Assembly (NCBI RefSeq): GCF_004211955.1
Contig: NZ_RHJI01000017.1
Coordinates: forward strand, 62,001-126,000
From: Escherichia sp. E1V33
Lineage (GTDB): Bacteria; Pseudomonadota; Gammaproteobacteria; Enterobacterales; Enterobacteriaceae
DNA: 64,000 nt
Reading direction: 5' to 3'
A program made the translations under genes and the position numbers. Numbering within the stretch: the first letter of the stretch is position 1; each line of letters begins with the position of its first letter. Shown one piece after another: positions 1-11,043 of this stretch. The notes beneath the pieces were generated by a model. That model was not told where the DNA came from. It was given only the letters and a program-made list of their open reading frames with translations, and ran no database searches.

Positions 1-95
1 TCAATGGCGCTGACGTTGCCCCAGGTAAAGGTCACCAGCCCGTAGCGCGGCAGATCCATGTTGGCTTCAAACACTTGCTGTTTTAGCTTTTGCAT
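1..95 (-). CDS. ulaF: L-ribulose-5-phosphate 4-epimerase UlaF (N-terminal part)
   Basis: Only the first ~31 codons lie in the window. The visible N-terminus ([20 protein letters not shown], then [10 protein letters not shown]) is the start of class II aldolase/epimerases of the AraD/UlaF type. UlaF converts L-ribulose 5-phosphate to D-xylulose 5-phosphate, the last step of anaerobic ascorbate breakdown. The ATG overlaps the ulaE stop by one base (TAATG), so the two are probably translationally coupled. The gene continues beyond base 1. The call rests on the N-terminus and its place as sixth gene of the ula operon. Confidence 0.9.
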
Positions 96-949
96 TATGC
101 CGCCTCCACCATGCCAGCTTTGGCCATGCGCGCTTTCACCCAATCACGCGCTTTTGCCACTTCTGCCGCCGGGTCTTCCGCCGTTTCGCTCCACATCTCA
201 ATCAGGTACGGCCCGCAATAGCCACTCTGTTTGAGCGTTTCAAAGCAACGTTCGAAATCCACTATACCTTCGCCAAACGGCACGTTTTTAAAGACGCCCG
301 GTTTGGTGTCTTTAACATGCACCGCGACGATATGCCCGATTCCGGCCTGCAACTCCATCTGCACGTCGTTGTCCCACGCCGACAGGTTACCGATATCCGG
401 GTAGAGCTGGAACCACGGGTTGTTGAGATAGTGCGCGTAGCCCAGCGCCTTGCTGATGGAGTTCATCAACGGATAATCCATGATCTCCATCGCCAGCGTC
501 ACCTGCGCGCGGCTTGCCATCTCAACGCTCTCTTTCAGCCCGTCACGGAAACGACGACGCGTTTCGTTATTGGCTTCCTGATAGTAAACGTCATAGCCCG
601 CCAGCTGGATCACGCGAATACCAACGTCCTGGGCGAACTGGATGGCTTTACGCATAATCTCCAGCCCCTGCGCCCGCACCGCGTCATCTTCGCTACCCAG
701 CGGGAAACGACGATGAGCAGAAAGGCACATTGACGGTACGCGTACGCCGGTTTCAACAATCGCGTTGACCAGTGCCAGACGCTGTTCGCGGCTCCAGTCG
801 AGGCGCGACAGGCGATCGTCAGTTTCATCTACCGACATTTCGACAAAATCGAAGCCTAACGTTTTTGCCAGTTGCAGCCGTTCCAGCCAGCACTCCCCGG
901 CGGGGAGCGCTTTTTCATAGATGCCAAGCGGGATTTGTTTGGACAACAT
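95..949 (-). CDS. ulaE: L-xylulose-5-phosphate 3-epimerase UlaE
   Basis: 284 residues, the usual length for UlaE. It is a sugar-phosphate isomerase of the AP-endonuclease-2-like TIM-barrel family that converts L-xylulose 5-phosphate to L-ribulose 5-phosphate in the cytoplasm. Metal-site segments typical of the family are visible: AMEIMDYP with a Glu near residue 155, YPDIGN near 185, HVKDT near 213 and LIEMW near 250. It lies between ulaD (9-base gap) and ulaF (1-base overlap) in the ula operon, so it should be co-transcribed under UlaR and CRP control. Confidence 0.96.
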
Positions 950-958
950 ATCCGCTCC

Positions 959-1609
959 TTAGCCCCACAGTTCAGCGATGGAACGTTTGAACTGACGCGC
1001 GGCTTCCACCGGAGAAGCGGCATCACGGATGCTACGACCCGCGATAAATACATGAATCGGAATGCCTTTGAACAGCGGCAGATCTTCCAGCGCCAGGCCA
1101 CCGGTGACGGTTACTTTGAAGCCCATATCGGAAAGACGTTTGATCGCGGTAATGTCCGCTTCACCCCATGCCACGCCTGCGGCCTGCGCATCACGGCTGC
1201 GGTGATAAACCACCTGCCCAATGCCTGCGTCGCGCCACTGCTGCGCCTGTTCCCAGGTCCAGTAACCGGTCAGTTCGATCTGCACGTCGCCGTTAAACTC
1301 TTTTGCCACATCCAGCGCGCCTTTGGCGGTGTTGATATCCGCACAGCAAATCACGGTCACCCAGTCAGCGTTGGCTTCGAAGCACATACGAGAGAGGATT
1401 TTGCCTGCATCGGCAATTTTGGCGTCTGCCAGTACGATTTTGTGCGGGTAAAGCGCTTTCAGATCGCGAACCGCACGCACGCCTTCGCCCACGCACAGAA
1501 TGGTACCCACTTCGATAATGTCGACTTCTTCGGCAATCAGGCGAGTGGTTTCGTAGGCGCTATCCATAGTCTGGTTGTCCAGCGCGACTTGCAACATTGG
1601 TAATGACAT
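959..1609 (-). CDS. ulaD: 3-keto-L-gulonate-6-phosphate decarboxylase UlaD
   Basis: 216 residues when started at [13 protein letters not shown], the orotidine-5'-phosphate decarboxylase (OMPDC) suprafamily N-terminus. An in-frame ATG 13 codons upstream lies inside the 3' end of ulaC and was not chosen. The suprafamily metal/catalytic signature is visible as [10 protein letters not shown] (about residues 60-69), with [10 protein letters not shown] further on. The enzyme decarboxylates 3-keto-L-gulonate 6-phosphate to L-xylulose 5-phosphate, which feeds UlaE. It is the fourth gene of the ula operon. Confidence 0.96.
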   Translation of the reverse strand: MSLPMLQVALDNQTMDSAYETTRLIAEEVDIIEVGTILCVGEGVRAVRDLKALYPHKIVLADAKIADAGKILSRMCFEANADWVTVICCADINTAKGALDVAKEFNGDVQIELTGYWTWEQAQQWRDAGIGQVVYHRSRDAQAAGVAWGEADITAIKRLSDMGFKVTVTGGLALEDLPLFKGIPIHVFIAGRSIRDAASPVEAARQFKRSIAELWG

Positions 1610-1622
1610 GTTCAATTCCTTC

Positions 1623-2087
1623 TTAAGCTGCCGCGTTGGTGCGGTCAATTAAATCCAGTACTTCCTGCTCGGTACGGCAGGCGCGTAAACGGTCGAAATT
1701 CTCTTCATCTTCAAACAGGTTGACGATCTGCATGATGCCCACTTCCTGGTGAGTGTTGGCATCGACCGCCGCCATGGTGATGAGGATATCCACCGGATCG
1801 TTATCTTCGTGGTTAAATTCCAGCGGCTTTTTCAGCGTTACCAGAGAGAAACCGGTTTTCTTCACGCCCTCTTCCGGACGCCCATGCGGCATCGCCAGCC
1901 CCGGAGCGATAACGAAATAAGGGCCAAACTGTTCCACGCCATCCAGAATCGCCTGGTAATAGCGCGGCTCGACAACGTCCGCCGCCACCAGCAGATCGAC
2001 GCCGATTTTCACCGCGTCCTGCCAGGTTTCAGCTTCAGCCTGCAGGCGGATGGATTTATTTTCAGCCAGCGAATCACGTAATTTCAT
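1623..2087 (-). CDS. ulaC: Ascorbate-specific PTS enzyme IIA, UlaC
   Basis: 154 residues with the mannitol/fructose-type EIIA fold. The phospho-accepting His sits in [14 protein letters not shown] (about residue 70), as in this family. UlaC receives phosphate from HPr and passes it to UlaB, energising uptake and phosphorylation of L-ascorbate by UlaA. The gene lies 9 bases after ulaB and 13 before ulaD. Length and motif match the family; nothing is missing. Confidence 0.95.
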   Translation of the reverse strand: MKLRDSLAENKSIRLQAEAETWQDAVKIGVDLLVAADVVEPRYYQAILDGVEQFGPYFVIAPGLAMPHGRPEEGVKKTGFSLVTLKKPLEFNHEDNDPVDILITMAAVDANTHQEVGIMQIVNLFEDEENFDRLRACRTEQEVLDLIDRTNAAA

Positions 2088-2096
2088 GGCGCGTCC

Positions 2097-2402
2097 TTAC
2101 TTCACATCCTGCGGGAAATGCTCTTTGATCACTTCCAGCAGTTTCGGGCCAAAATCGGCAGGAGAGAGCATGTTGCGCACGCCAACCACATATTTGTTGC
2201 CAGTAACGGTGATTTCGCCCGCGATGTGCGTAGAAGCGATGATGATATCCGCACCGTTCAGCTCACTTTTGTATTCGCCAACCGCGCAGCTATTTACCGT
2301 GTGGTCAATATTTGATTGGGTTAAAAACTGGTCCACTTTCATTTTCATGATCATGGAACTGCCTTGTCCGTTGCCACACACAGCCAGAATACGTACGGTC
2401 AT
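2097..2402 (-). CDS. ulaB: Ascorbate-specific PTS enzyme IIB, UlaB
   Basis: 101 residues from [20 protein letters not shown]. The start was placed at the second in-frame ATG, which has a TAAGGAG ribosome site upstream. The phosphocysteine loop CGNGQGSS (Cys about residue 9) is the lactose/ascorbate-type IIB signature. UlaB takes phosphate from UlaC and transfers it to ascorbate as it passes through UlaA. Second gene of the operon, 15 bases after ulaA. Confidence 0.95.
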   Translation of the reverse strand: MTVRILAVCGNGQGSSMIMKMKVDQFLTQSNIDHTVNSCAVGEYKSELNGADIIIASTHIAGEITVTGNKYVVGVRNMLSPADFGPKLLEVIKEHFPQDVK

Positions 2403-2417
2403 AATCAAAACTCCTTA

Positions 2418-4172
<1,755 letters not shown>

Positions 4173-5237
4173 ATGAGTAAAGTGAAAAGTATTACCCGTG
4201 AATCCTGGATCCTGAGCACTTTCCCGGAGTGGGGTAGCTGGCTGAATGAAGAAATTGAACAAGAGCAGGTAGCTCCTGGTACATTCGCGATGTGGTGGCT
4301 CGGTTGTACCGGGATCTGGCTGAAATCGGAAGGCGGCACCAACGTCTGCGTCGATTTTTGGTGCGGTACTGGCAAACAAAGTCACGGTAACCCGCTGATG
4401 AAACAGGGTCACCAGATGCAGCGTATGGCTGGCGTGAAAAAACTACAGCCGAACCTGCGCACTACGCCGTTTGTTCTTGATCCATTTGCTATTCGCCAGA
4501 TCGACGCCGTCCTGGCCACTCACGATCACAACGATCATATCGACGTAAACGTCGCTGCTGCCGTGATGCAGAACTGCGCTGATGATGTACCGTTTATCGG
4601 ACCGAAAACCTGCGTGGATTTATGGATCGGCTGGGGCGTGCCGAAAGAACGTTGCATCGTGGTTAAACCGGGCGACGTGGTGAAAGTGAAAGACATTGAA
4701 ATTCATGCGCTTGACGCCTTCGACCGTACTGCACTGATTACCCTGCCTGCGGATCAAAAAGCGGCAGGCGTGCTGCCAGACGGCATGGACGATCGCGCAG
4801 TAAACTACCTGTTCAAAACGCCGGGCGGTTCGCTGTATCACAGCGGCGACTCCCACTACTCCAACTACTATGCAAAACATGGTAACGAATATCAGATCGA
4901 CGTGGCTTTAGGATCTTACGGTGAAAACCCGCGCGGTATTACCGATAAAATGACCAGTGCCGATATGTTACGTATGGGTGAAGCGTTGAATGCTAAAGTG
5001 GTGATCCCATTCCACCATGATATCTGGTCAAACTTCCAGGCCGATCCGCAGGAGATCCGCGTGCTGTGGGAGATGAAAAAAGATCGTCTGAAATATGGCT
5101 TTAAGCCATTTATCTGGCAGGTGGGCGGCAAGTTCACCTGGCCGCTGGATAAAGACAACTTCGAGTACCACTATCCGCGTGGTTTTGACGATTGCTTCAC
5201 TATTGAACCGGATCTGCCGTTCAAATCGTTCCTGTAA
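4173..5237 (+). CDS. ulaG: L-ascorbate-6-phosphate lactonase UlaG
   Basis: 354 residues from [12 protein letters not shown]; the frame opens two codons earlier but this start matches the known protein. Metallo-beta-lactamase fold with the metal motif THDHNDHID (about residues 111-119) and later ligands in YHSGDSHYS and IPFHHDIW. UlaG hydrolyses L-ascorbate 6-phosphate to 3-keto-L-gulonate 6-phosphate, linking the PTS product to UlaD. It is transcribed alone, divergent from ulaABCDEF, and belongs to the same UlaR regulon. Confidence 0.97.
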   Translation: MSKVKSITRESWILSTFPEWGSWLNEEIEQEQVAPGTFAMWWLGCTGIWLKSEGGTNVCVDFWCGTGKQSHGNPLMKQGHQMQRMAGVKKLQPNLRTTPFVLDPFAIRQIDAVLATHDHNDHIDVNVAAAVMQNCADDVPFIGPKTCVDLWIGWGVPKERCIVVKPGDVVKVKDIEIHALDAFDRTALITLPADQKAAGVLPDGMDDRAVNYLFKTPGGSLYHSGDSHYSNYYAKHGNEYQIDVALGSYGENPRGITDKMTSADMLRMGEALNAKVVIPFHHDIWSNFQADPQEIRVLWEMKKDRLKYGFKPFIWQVGGKFTWPLDKDNFEYHYPRGFDDCFTIEPDLPFKSFL

Positions 5238-5250
5238 TCTGTCATTGATA

Positions 5251-5282
5251 CCGGATAGCGTGAAGATGTTCGCGCTATCCGG
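5251..5282. repeat. REP-like hairpin between ulaG and ulaR
   Basis: A perfect 10-base inverted repeat (CCGGATAGCG / CGCTATCCGG) with a 12-base loop lies just after ulaG. It resembles a single REP unit and could stabilise or end the ulaG transcript. No T-run follows directly, so it is not a classical terminator. Confidence 0.6.
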
Positions 5283-5344
5283 CGTAGTATTTCCTGGCTA
5301 TTTCAAATATCATCTAAAAAAATCAAATTTTATCGGAATAGCTC

Positions 5345-6100
5345 ATGACTGAAGCACAAAGACATCAAATCCTCCTGGAAATGCTCGCACAATTGGGCTT
5401 TGTGACCGTAGAGAAAGTCGTTGAGCGTCTGGGGATTTCGCCTGCCACTGCGCGACGCGATATCAATAAACTCGACGAAAGCGGCAAACTGAAAAAAGTG
5501 CGCAATGGCGCAGAAGCTATTACCCAACAGCGCCCGCGTTGGACGCCGATGAATCTGCACCAGGCGCAAAATCACGATGAAAAAGTACGTATCGCCAAAG
5601 CGGCATCACAGTTGGTCAATCCGGGCGAGAGCGTGGTCATCAACTGCGGCTCTACCGCATTTCTGCTCGGGCGGGAAATGTGTGGCAAGCCAGTGCAAAT
5701 CATCACTAATTATCTACCGTTGGCTAATTACCTGATCGATCAGGAACATGACAGCGTGATTATCATGGGCGGGCAGTACAACAAAAGCCAGTCAATCACC
5801 TTAAGCCCGCAAGGCAGCGAAAATAGTCTTTATGCCGGACACTGGATGTTTACCAGCGGTAAAGGGCTGACGGCGGAAGGTTTGTATAAAACCGATATGC
5901 TGACGGCGATGGCAGAACAGAAGATGTTGAGTGTGGTGGGTAAACTGGTAGTGCTGGTCGATAGCAGTAAGATTGGTGAACGCGCGGGTATGCTCTTTAG
6001 CCGCGCGGATCAAATCGATATGCTGATCACCGGCAAGAATGCTAACCCGGAGATCCTACAACAGCTGGAAGCACAAGGGGTCAGCATTCTGCGTGTCTAA
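5345..6100 (+). CDS. ulaR: Ascorbate regulon repressor UlaR (DeoR family)
   Basis: 251 residues. The N-terminal winged helix is typical of DeoR repressors, with a helix-turn-helix around residues 18-45 ([20 protein letters not shown]). The C-terminal DeoR sensor domain starts near residue 75 ([25 protein letters not shown]). UlaR represses ulaG and ulaABCDEF and is released by L-ascorbate 6-phosphate. It has its own start region after the hairpin at 5251-5282 and overlaps the convergent yjfP 3' end by four bases. Confidence 0.95.
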
Positions 6101-6846
6101 AGGTGCTGGCAGAAAAAAGTTACGGCGGCATCTACCGCCTCGGGTGTAATACGGTGGCGCACGCCTGGCTGCCATGAACAGATTAACTGTTTATCTCGCC
6201 CCGTTTCTCTTAATGCCTGCTGCAAACGTAGTGATTCCTCGGCAGGCACGACATCATCGTCAAGGCCATGCCATAACAGCAGTGGCCTGTTTCCCAGTTC
6301 ATCCAGGTGGTTTGTCGCTTCCCACTCTGCCAGTGGAGCAATAATGTTATTAAATTCGTTTTGCTGTGCTGGCGTTTCAGGCTGCAATGGTGGAAACAAC
6401 GTTCGGGCAAGCGAGGTGAAATAGCCTGATCCCATCATACTGGCAGTACATTTCACTCCAGGATGGCGGGCCGCAATCCCTAGCGCGGTCATTGCACCCA
6501 TCGACGCGCCACCAACCGCCAGGCGTTCATCAAGCAGCCACTTTTCTTCGGCTATTGCCGCACGTAAGGTAGTGAATTCCTGCATACTTTGTAGCAAGAT
6601 TTGCCAGAATTGATTTAACCGTCGCGGTGCGTCGCCACTAAAACGGCTACCGTGATTGGGCGCATCCGGCATGATCACCCGTAAACCAGCCTGCGCCAGC
6701 GCGACGGCAAAATAGCTATAAACCAGGCTGGATGAAGTAAATCCGTGATAAAAAATCACACACGGTAACGGGATTTCTTTTTGCCCTACGGGATAAGCGT
6801 GCAGAACGGGAATATTTGCCAGCACGCGTGATTCTAATTCAATCAT
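6097..6846 (-). CDS. yjfP: Alpha/beta-hydrolase esterase YjfP
   Basis: 249 residues, alpha/beta-hydrolase fold. HGFTSSS near residue 34 gives the oxyanion region. The nucleophile elbow is GGASMGAM with Ser near residue 115, followed by Asp in HGLDDDVVP and His in GVRHRITPE. The E. coli protein is a carboxylesterase on short p-nitrophenyl esters; its natural substrate is unknown. It is clearly more diverged from the K-12 protein, as I recall it, than its neighbours. It is convergent with ulaR, and its own promoter should lie in 6847-6930. Confidence 0.9.
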
Positions 6847-7027
6847 CTGTTTCTCCTTTGGGTCTGGTATGACATGAAGAAATCCTTAGCACAAGTTTCT
6901 GCTGGCAGTATTAGTTCATAATGTTGAGATGTGGGTTACGCTTTCACAACGTTTTCATTCGAAAATCGCGTACCAGGTAACAATTCGGGAACATTCCCCT
7001 CAAGTTAAATAAATAAGGCACTACACT

Positions 7028-7357
7028 ATGGTTAGCAGGAAACGTAATAGCGTTATTTACCGGTTTGCCAGTTTATTATTGGTGTTGATGCTAAGTGCCT
7101 GTAGCGTACTGCAAGGCACGCCACAACCCGCACCGCCAGTAACGGACCATCCGCAAGAGATTCGCCGCGACCAGACGCAAGGGTTACAGCGAATAGGTAG
7201 CGTAAGCACGATGGTACGGGGTTCTCCGGATGACGCATTAGCAGAAATCAGAGCGAAAGCTGTCGCTGCAAAAGCTGATTATTACGTTGTCGTAATGGTG
7301 GATGAAACCATCGTGACAGGACAGTGGTATTCACAAGCCATTTTATACTCTAAATAA
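7028..7357 (+). CDS. bsmA: Biofilm/stress lipoprotein BsmA (YjfO), DUF1471
   Basis: 109 residues with a signal peptide and lipobox LSAC (Cys25), so a lipoprotein. The C-terminal ~55 residues form the YhcN/BhsA domain (DUF1471), with the typical ending (ADYYVVVMVD..QWYSQAILY). BsmA is linked to biofilm formation and to peroxide and acid stress. The nearby yjfN encodes another DUF1471 protein, so the pair probably came from duplication. A structured repeat begins at its stop codon. Confidence 0.92.
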   Translation: MVSRKRNSVIYRFASLLLVLMLSACSVLQGTPQPAPPVTDHPQEIRRDQTQGLQRIGSVSTMVRGSPDDALAEIRAKAVAAKADYYVVVMVDETIVTGQWYSQAILYSK

Positions 7358-7616
7358 TTCGAGTTGCAGGACAAAACGGCAGGGGCGTTTTGAACAACGC
7401 TTGCGTTGGCCCTGAAAGGGCGAGGCCTCAGGCCGAGTAACGCGACAAGCGAGTGGATCCCCAGGAGCTTACATAAGTAAGTGACTGGGGTGAGCGACAA
7501 ATCCGCATGGAGCGGATTTGAACGCTGCTTGCAGCGGCCCCGTAAGGGGTGAGGCCCATGGATGGGCCGAATAACCCGCAGACGCAGCACATGCAACTTG
7601 AAGTATGACGAGTATA
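7357..7616. repeat. Structured intergenic repeat with two hairpin modules
   Basis: About 260 bases between bsmA and yjfN, bounded by imperfect inverted ends (ATTCGAGTTGCA and TGCAACTTGAA). Inside are two related modules, about 7387-7443 and 7507-7574. Each runs TTTGAAC, then a small hairpin (AACGCTTGCGTT or CGCTGCTTGCAGCG), a GGCC..GGGC/GGGG hairpin, then a GAGGC..GGCCGAATAA-type tail. Between them is a block (CCCCAGGAGCTTACATAAGT, then AAGTGACTGGGGTGAGC) that I recognise from dispersed enterobacterial intergenic repeats, probably the RSA type. No ORF fits. Confidence 0.7.
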
Positions 7617-7776
7617 TACCGTAAATAAATCAGACAACTTATACAGCCAGCTTTACATTGCTTTGCGTCCCTATGCGTTTACCTGTGCACAATAAATTAC
7701 CGGCGGGAAGCTCGGGCGTTTATTACCGCGATGGAATGCCCTGCAACATGTGGGGAAACGAAAAATGGAGCTGACG

Positions 7777-8052
7777 ATGAAACAATTACTTGCCTCACCC
7801 TCGCTGCAATTAGTGACTTGTCCTGCGAGCGCCACGGCACAGTCTGCAGAATTCGCCAGTGCTGACTGCGTGACGGGCCTGAATGAAATAGGTCAGATCT
7901 CGGTTAGCAATATTTCAGGGGATCCGCAGGACGTGGAACGTATCGTGGCGTTAAAGGCCGATGAACAAGGGGCGTCATGGTATCGAATTATTACCATGTA
8001 TGAAGATCAGCAGCCCGATAACTGGCGTGTACAGGCGATACTGTATGCGTGA
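7777..8052 (+). CDS. yjfN: Small periplasmic DUF1471 protein YjfN
   Basis: 91 residues. The start at MKQLLASPSLQLVTC matches the known protein; upstream in-frame starts exist. A short signal peptide ends near ASATA, and the mature part is a BhsA/YhcN domain ending WRVQAILYA. It has been reported to activate the periplasmic protease DegP; I recall this but cannot check it. It follows the hairpin repeat and precedes a REP unit. Confidence 0.88.
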   Translation: MKQLLASPSLQLVTCPASATAQSAEFASADCVTGLNEIGQISVSNISGDPQDVERIVALKADEQGASWYRIITMYEDQQPDNWRVQAILYA

Positions 8053-8076
8053 GTGTTATCTACAGCGAATGAACAA

Positions 8077-8112
8077 TGCCGGATGCGGCGCGAGCGCCTT
8101 GTCCGGCCTACA
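8077..8112. repeat. REP element
   Basis: A single repetitive extragenic palindrome (TGCCGGATGCGGCGCGAGCG, then CCTTGTCCGGCCTACA) between the convergent yjfN and aidB, where REP units usually lie. Confidence 0.9.
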
Positions 8113-8168
8113 ATTTTCACATATTTCATTTAGCTAATCGAAACCAGCGTCGCATCAGTCGTATACGC

Positions 8169-9794
8169 TTACAAGCACACTCCCCCTGTCGCCCGCAGCA
8201 ATAAATCATTCTGGATCTGCTCTGACAACCGCACGCCGCCGCGCGTATCTAGCATCACCTGACACCACGCCTGCGCCATTGGCGGAGAGGCATATTTCAA
8301 CATTTGCGCGCCGCAGCCCAGCAAAAATAATTGATGTGTTATCTCGCGTCCCAATTCTTCAGCCGGTTTGCGCAGTTGCTGTTGTAAGCGACGAACCGCA
8401 CGGTCAAAATAGCGATCTTGCCCTTTCACTTCCACAAATGCTTCCGACAATAAGTCGTATACGCCCGCTTGCTTATTGAGAACGCGCAGCACATCAAGGC
8501 ACATAATATTGCCAGAACCTTCCCAGATGCTGTTCACTGGCATCTCCCGATAAAGTCGCGGTAGTTCGCTCTCTTCGCAATAGCCAATACCGCCCAGTAC
8601 CTCCATCGCTTCAGCCACAAATGGAATGCCACGTTTGCAGATCACAAATTTCGCCGCAGGCGTAAATAAGCGCGCCCACAGGGCTTCTTTGGCATCGGCA
8701 CGTCGATCCCAGGCCCGCGCCAGACGAAACAACAACGCCGTTTGCCCTTCAAGCTGAAGCGCCATGCGACTTAAGACATGGCGCATAAGGGGCTGTTCGA
8801 TTAACGGATTACCAAATACATGGCGTTGATGAGCGTGATAAATCGCCAGCGAGAACGCACGGCGCATCATGGAGTGGCTACCCAGAGCACAATCAAAACG
8901 CGTCATCCCGCCCATTTTCAGGATCAGGCGAATCCCTTCCCCTTCCTGCCCCAACAACCAGCCAATGGCGTCCTGAAACTCCACTTCGCAACTGGCGTTA
9001 GAGCGATTACCCAGCTTATCTTTCAGTCGTTCCAGGCGAATTGCATTCCGTTGGCCGTCAGGCAAAAATCTCGGCACAAAAAAGCAGGACAAACCGCCCG
9101 TGGTCTGCGCCAGCACCAGATGCGCGTCGCTTTGTGGCACCGAGAAAAACCATTTATGCCCCACCAGCCGATAAGAACCATCGTCCAGACGTTCGGCGCG
9201 AGTGGTGTTGCTCATGACATCGGAACCGCCCTGCTTTTCCGTCATTCCCATGCCAATCAACAAGCCGCGTTTTTGCCCACCTGGCAATAAGTGGGAATCG
9301 TAGCGATCGCTCAACAGCGGCGTGGTCCAGTCCTGAAACGGCGCAGGTAGCATCTGTAACAGTAATGGCGTAGCGGCAAAGGTCATGGTTATCGGGCATA
9401 ACGACCCTGCCTCAACCTGTGCGTGCAACATAAAACGCGCCGCCCGCGCCACAAATGCGCCGGAGCGAGCGTCTTCTTCCCAGGCCAGATTATGTACCCG
9501 ATTGGTACATAACGCCTGCATCAGCAGGTGCCAGGCGGGGTGAAAACGCACATCGTCCAGACGCTGCCCCTGGGCATCGTAGCGCAATAATTCAGGCGGA
9601 TTCACATTCGCCAGCCGCCCCAGTTCAAGGGATTCAGCCGTTCCTAACTGCTGACCAATACTGGCTAGAAAATCGCTATCCCAGCCAGCACCTTCACGCG
9701 TTACCGCTTCGCAGAGCGCGCCATCAGACAGGTATAAATTACTGTTATTTAAGGGTATAGGTTGATTAAAAACAGTGTGAGTTTGCCAGTGCAC
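8169..9794 (-). CDS. aidB: Acyl-CoA-dehydrogenase-like DNA-binding flavoprotein AidB
   Basis: 541 residues from a GTG start with a strong GGAGGGAG ribosome site; a longer in-frame ATG is six codons upstream. Acyl-CoA dehydrogenase fold. The FAD/substrate region MGMTEKQGGSDVMSNTT (about residue 180) and the C-terminal GGIGYCEES segment are typical. AidB belongs to the Ada adaptive response to alkylation, binds FAD and double-stranded DNA and is thought to shield DNA; its enzymatic role is unsettled. It is read alone, with its promoter between its start and the end of yjfC. Confidence 0.95.
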   Translation of the reverse strand: MHWQTHTVFNQPIPLNNSNLYLSDGALCEAVTREGAGWDSDFLASIGQQLGTAESLELGRLANVNPPELLRYDAQGQRLDDVRFHPAWHLLMQALCTNRVHNLAWEEDARSGAFVARAARFMLHAQVEAGSLCPITMTFAATPLLLQMLPAPFQDWTTPLLSDRYDSHLLPGGQKRGLLIGMGMTEKQGGSDVMSNTTRAERLDDGSYRLVGHKWFFSVPQSDAHLVLAQTTGGLSCFFVPRFLPDGQRNAIRLERLKDKLGNRSNASCEVEFQDAIGWLLGQEGEGIRLILKMGGMTRFDCALGSHSMMRRAFSLAIYHAHQRHVFGNPLIEQPLMRHVLSRMALQLEGQTALLFRLARAWDRRADAKEALWARLFTPAAKFVICKRGIPFVAEAMEVLGGIGYCEESELPRLYREMPVNSIWEGSGNIMCLDVLRVLNKQAGVYDLLSEAFVEVKGQDRYFDRAVRRLQQQLRKPAEELGREITHQLFLLGCGAQMLKYASPPMAQAWCQVMLDTRGGVRLSEQIQNDLLLRATGGVCL

Positions 9795-9813
9795 TGTGTC
9801 TCCCTCCATCAAT

Positions 9814-9841
9814 GGCAGTCACCATTAGTATGGTCACTGCC
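9814..9841. promoter_or_regulatory. Near-perfect palindrome in the aidB promoter
   Basis: Two 12-base arms (GGCAGTCACCAT and ATGGTCACTGCC) around a 4-base centre match at all but one pair. They lie 20-47 bases upstream of the aidB start, so they overlap or adjoin the core promoter. AidB and Ada are both known to act at this promoter; which protein, if any, uses this palindrome is inference. Confidence 0.55.
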
Positions 9842-9877
9842 ACGGATTCCTGACAGAAAGAGATTGCTAAAACATTC

Positions 9878-11041
9878 TTAGCCAGCAATGTAATGCGGAA
9901 CAAAACGCGAAGTGTCTTTAGTGATCAGCGTGTTATCTTCGCGGATACCCATACCGCACGCTTCATCATCGACAATCCAGCTACCAATCAGCGTATAACT
10001 ATCGCCAAATCGCGGTAGCGGTTGAAACGCCTGGTAGATCATCGGTTCATCGGCGTAATCACCATCAGCGTGGTCAACAACGTTATTCTTGCCGTCAAAA
10101 ATGGTGACGTTACCACCCTCACGCGAATAGATTGGTTTACGCACATAGCTTTCGCCAGCGGCAATCTGCGGTTTTTCACCCTCAAACCAGGATGCAAGAA
10201 GGTTAGGATGACCAGGAAAGAAGCGCCAAAGCAGCGGCATTAGCCCTTTGTTACTCAAGATACTTTTCCATAACGGTTCCACCCACTGCTCACGACGTTT
10301 GCGCAGCAGCGGACCGTTATCGTCACGCATCATCCACTCCAGCGGATAAAGCTTAAATGCTCGCTGGATGACGTTATCATCAAGATCGGTCAGTACGCCG
10401 CCGACGCCCAAACCGAGATCTTCAATGTAGATAAACCGAGACTCCTGCCCTGCCTGCTGGGCGCAGTCCTGCAAATACAGCACGGTAGTCCTGTCTTCGT
10501 CGGTATCCTGACAGCAGCAGAAATAAAACGGCTCCCGGCTATAAAGCTCGCTAAAGCGTGAAATCAGGCGTTCCTGAATGGCATTGTACTGATCGGCGTC
10601 ACGTGGAATAACACCGCTGCGCCGGGCATCTTCCAGCCACAACCACTGGAAATAAGCCGACTCATACAACGAGGTCGGCGTATCAGCGTTGTACTCCAGC
10701 AGCTTCACCGGCGCATTGCCACACCAGGCAAAATCCATACGACCATACAGCGAAGGATCGCGGGCGCGCCAGCTTTCAGCGATCACATCCCAGTACAACG
10801 GCGGGATCGCCAGTTGCGTCAGGATCTGTTCATCTTTAACCGCACGATCCACCACATCGAGGCACATCTGGTGCAGTTCCGCAGTGGGCTTTTCGATCAG
10901 CTCTTCAATCTGGCGCAGGGTAAATCGGTAGGCCCGACTCTCATCCCAATAGATTTCATTGTCGATGATATGAAAGTCGAAACCGTTGTCAGCGGCGATC
11001 TGGTCCAGATCCCGCCGCACAGGAACGTTGTGTCTCAGCAT
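9878..11041 (-). CDS. yjfC: ATP-grasp glutathionylspermidine-synthase-like ligase YjfC
   Basis: 387 residues from MLRHNVPVRRDLD; a five-codon-longer start was not chosen. Homologous to the C-terminal synthetase domain of glutathionylspermidine synthase (ATP-grasp). LLEYNADTPTSLYE (about residue 112) is the peptide/Mg-ATP signature, and SYVRKPIYSREGGNV (about residue 300) carries ATP-contact residues. The amidase half of Gsp is absent, so it is a ligase only, with unknown acid and amine substrates. It is the last gene of yjfIJKLMC and starts two bases after the yjfM stop. Confidence 0.9.
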   Translation of the reverse strand: MLRHNVPVRRDLDQIAADNGFDFHIIDNEIYWDESRAYRFTLRQIEELIEKPTAELHQMCLDVVDRAVKDEQILTQLAIPPLYWDVIAESWRARDPSLYGRMDFAWCGNAPVKLLEYNADTPTSLYESAYFQWLWLEDARRSGVIPRDADQYNAIQERLISRFSELYSREPFYFCCCQDTDEDRTTVLYLQDCAQQAGQESRFIYIEDLGLGVGGVLTDLDDNVIQRAFKLYPLEWMMRDDNGPLLRKRREQWVEPLWKSILSNKGLMPLLWRFFPGHPNLLASWFEGEKPQIAAGESYVRKPIYSREGGNVTIFDGKNNVVDHADGDYADEPMIYQAFQPLPRFGDSYTLIGSWIVDDEACGMGIREDNTLITKDTSRFVPHYIAG

Positions 11042-11043
11042 GA

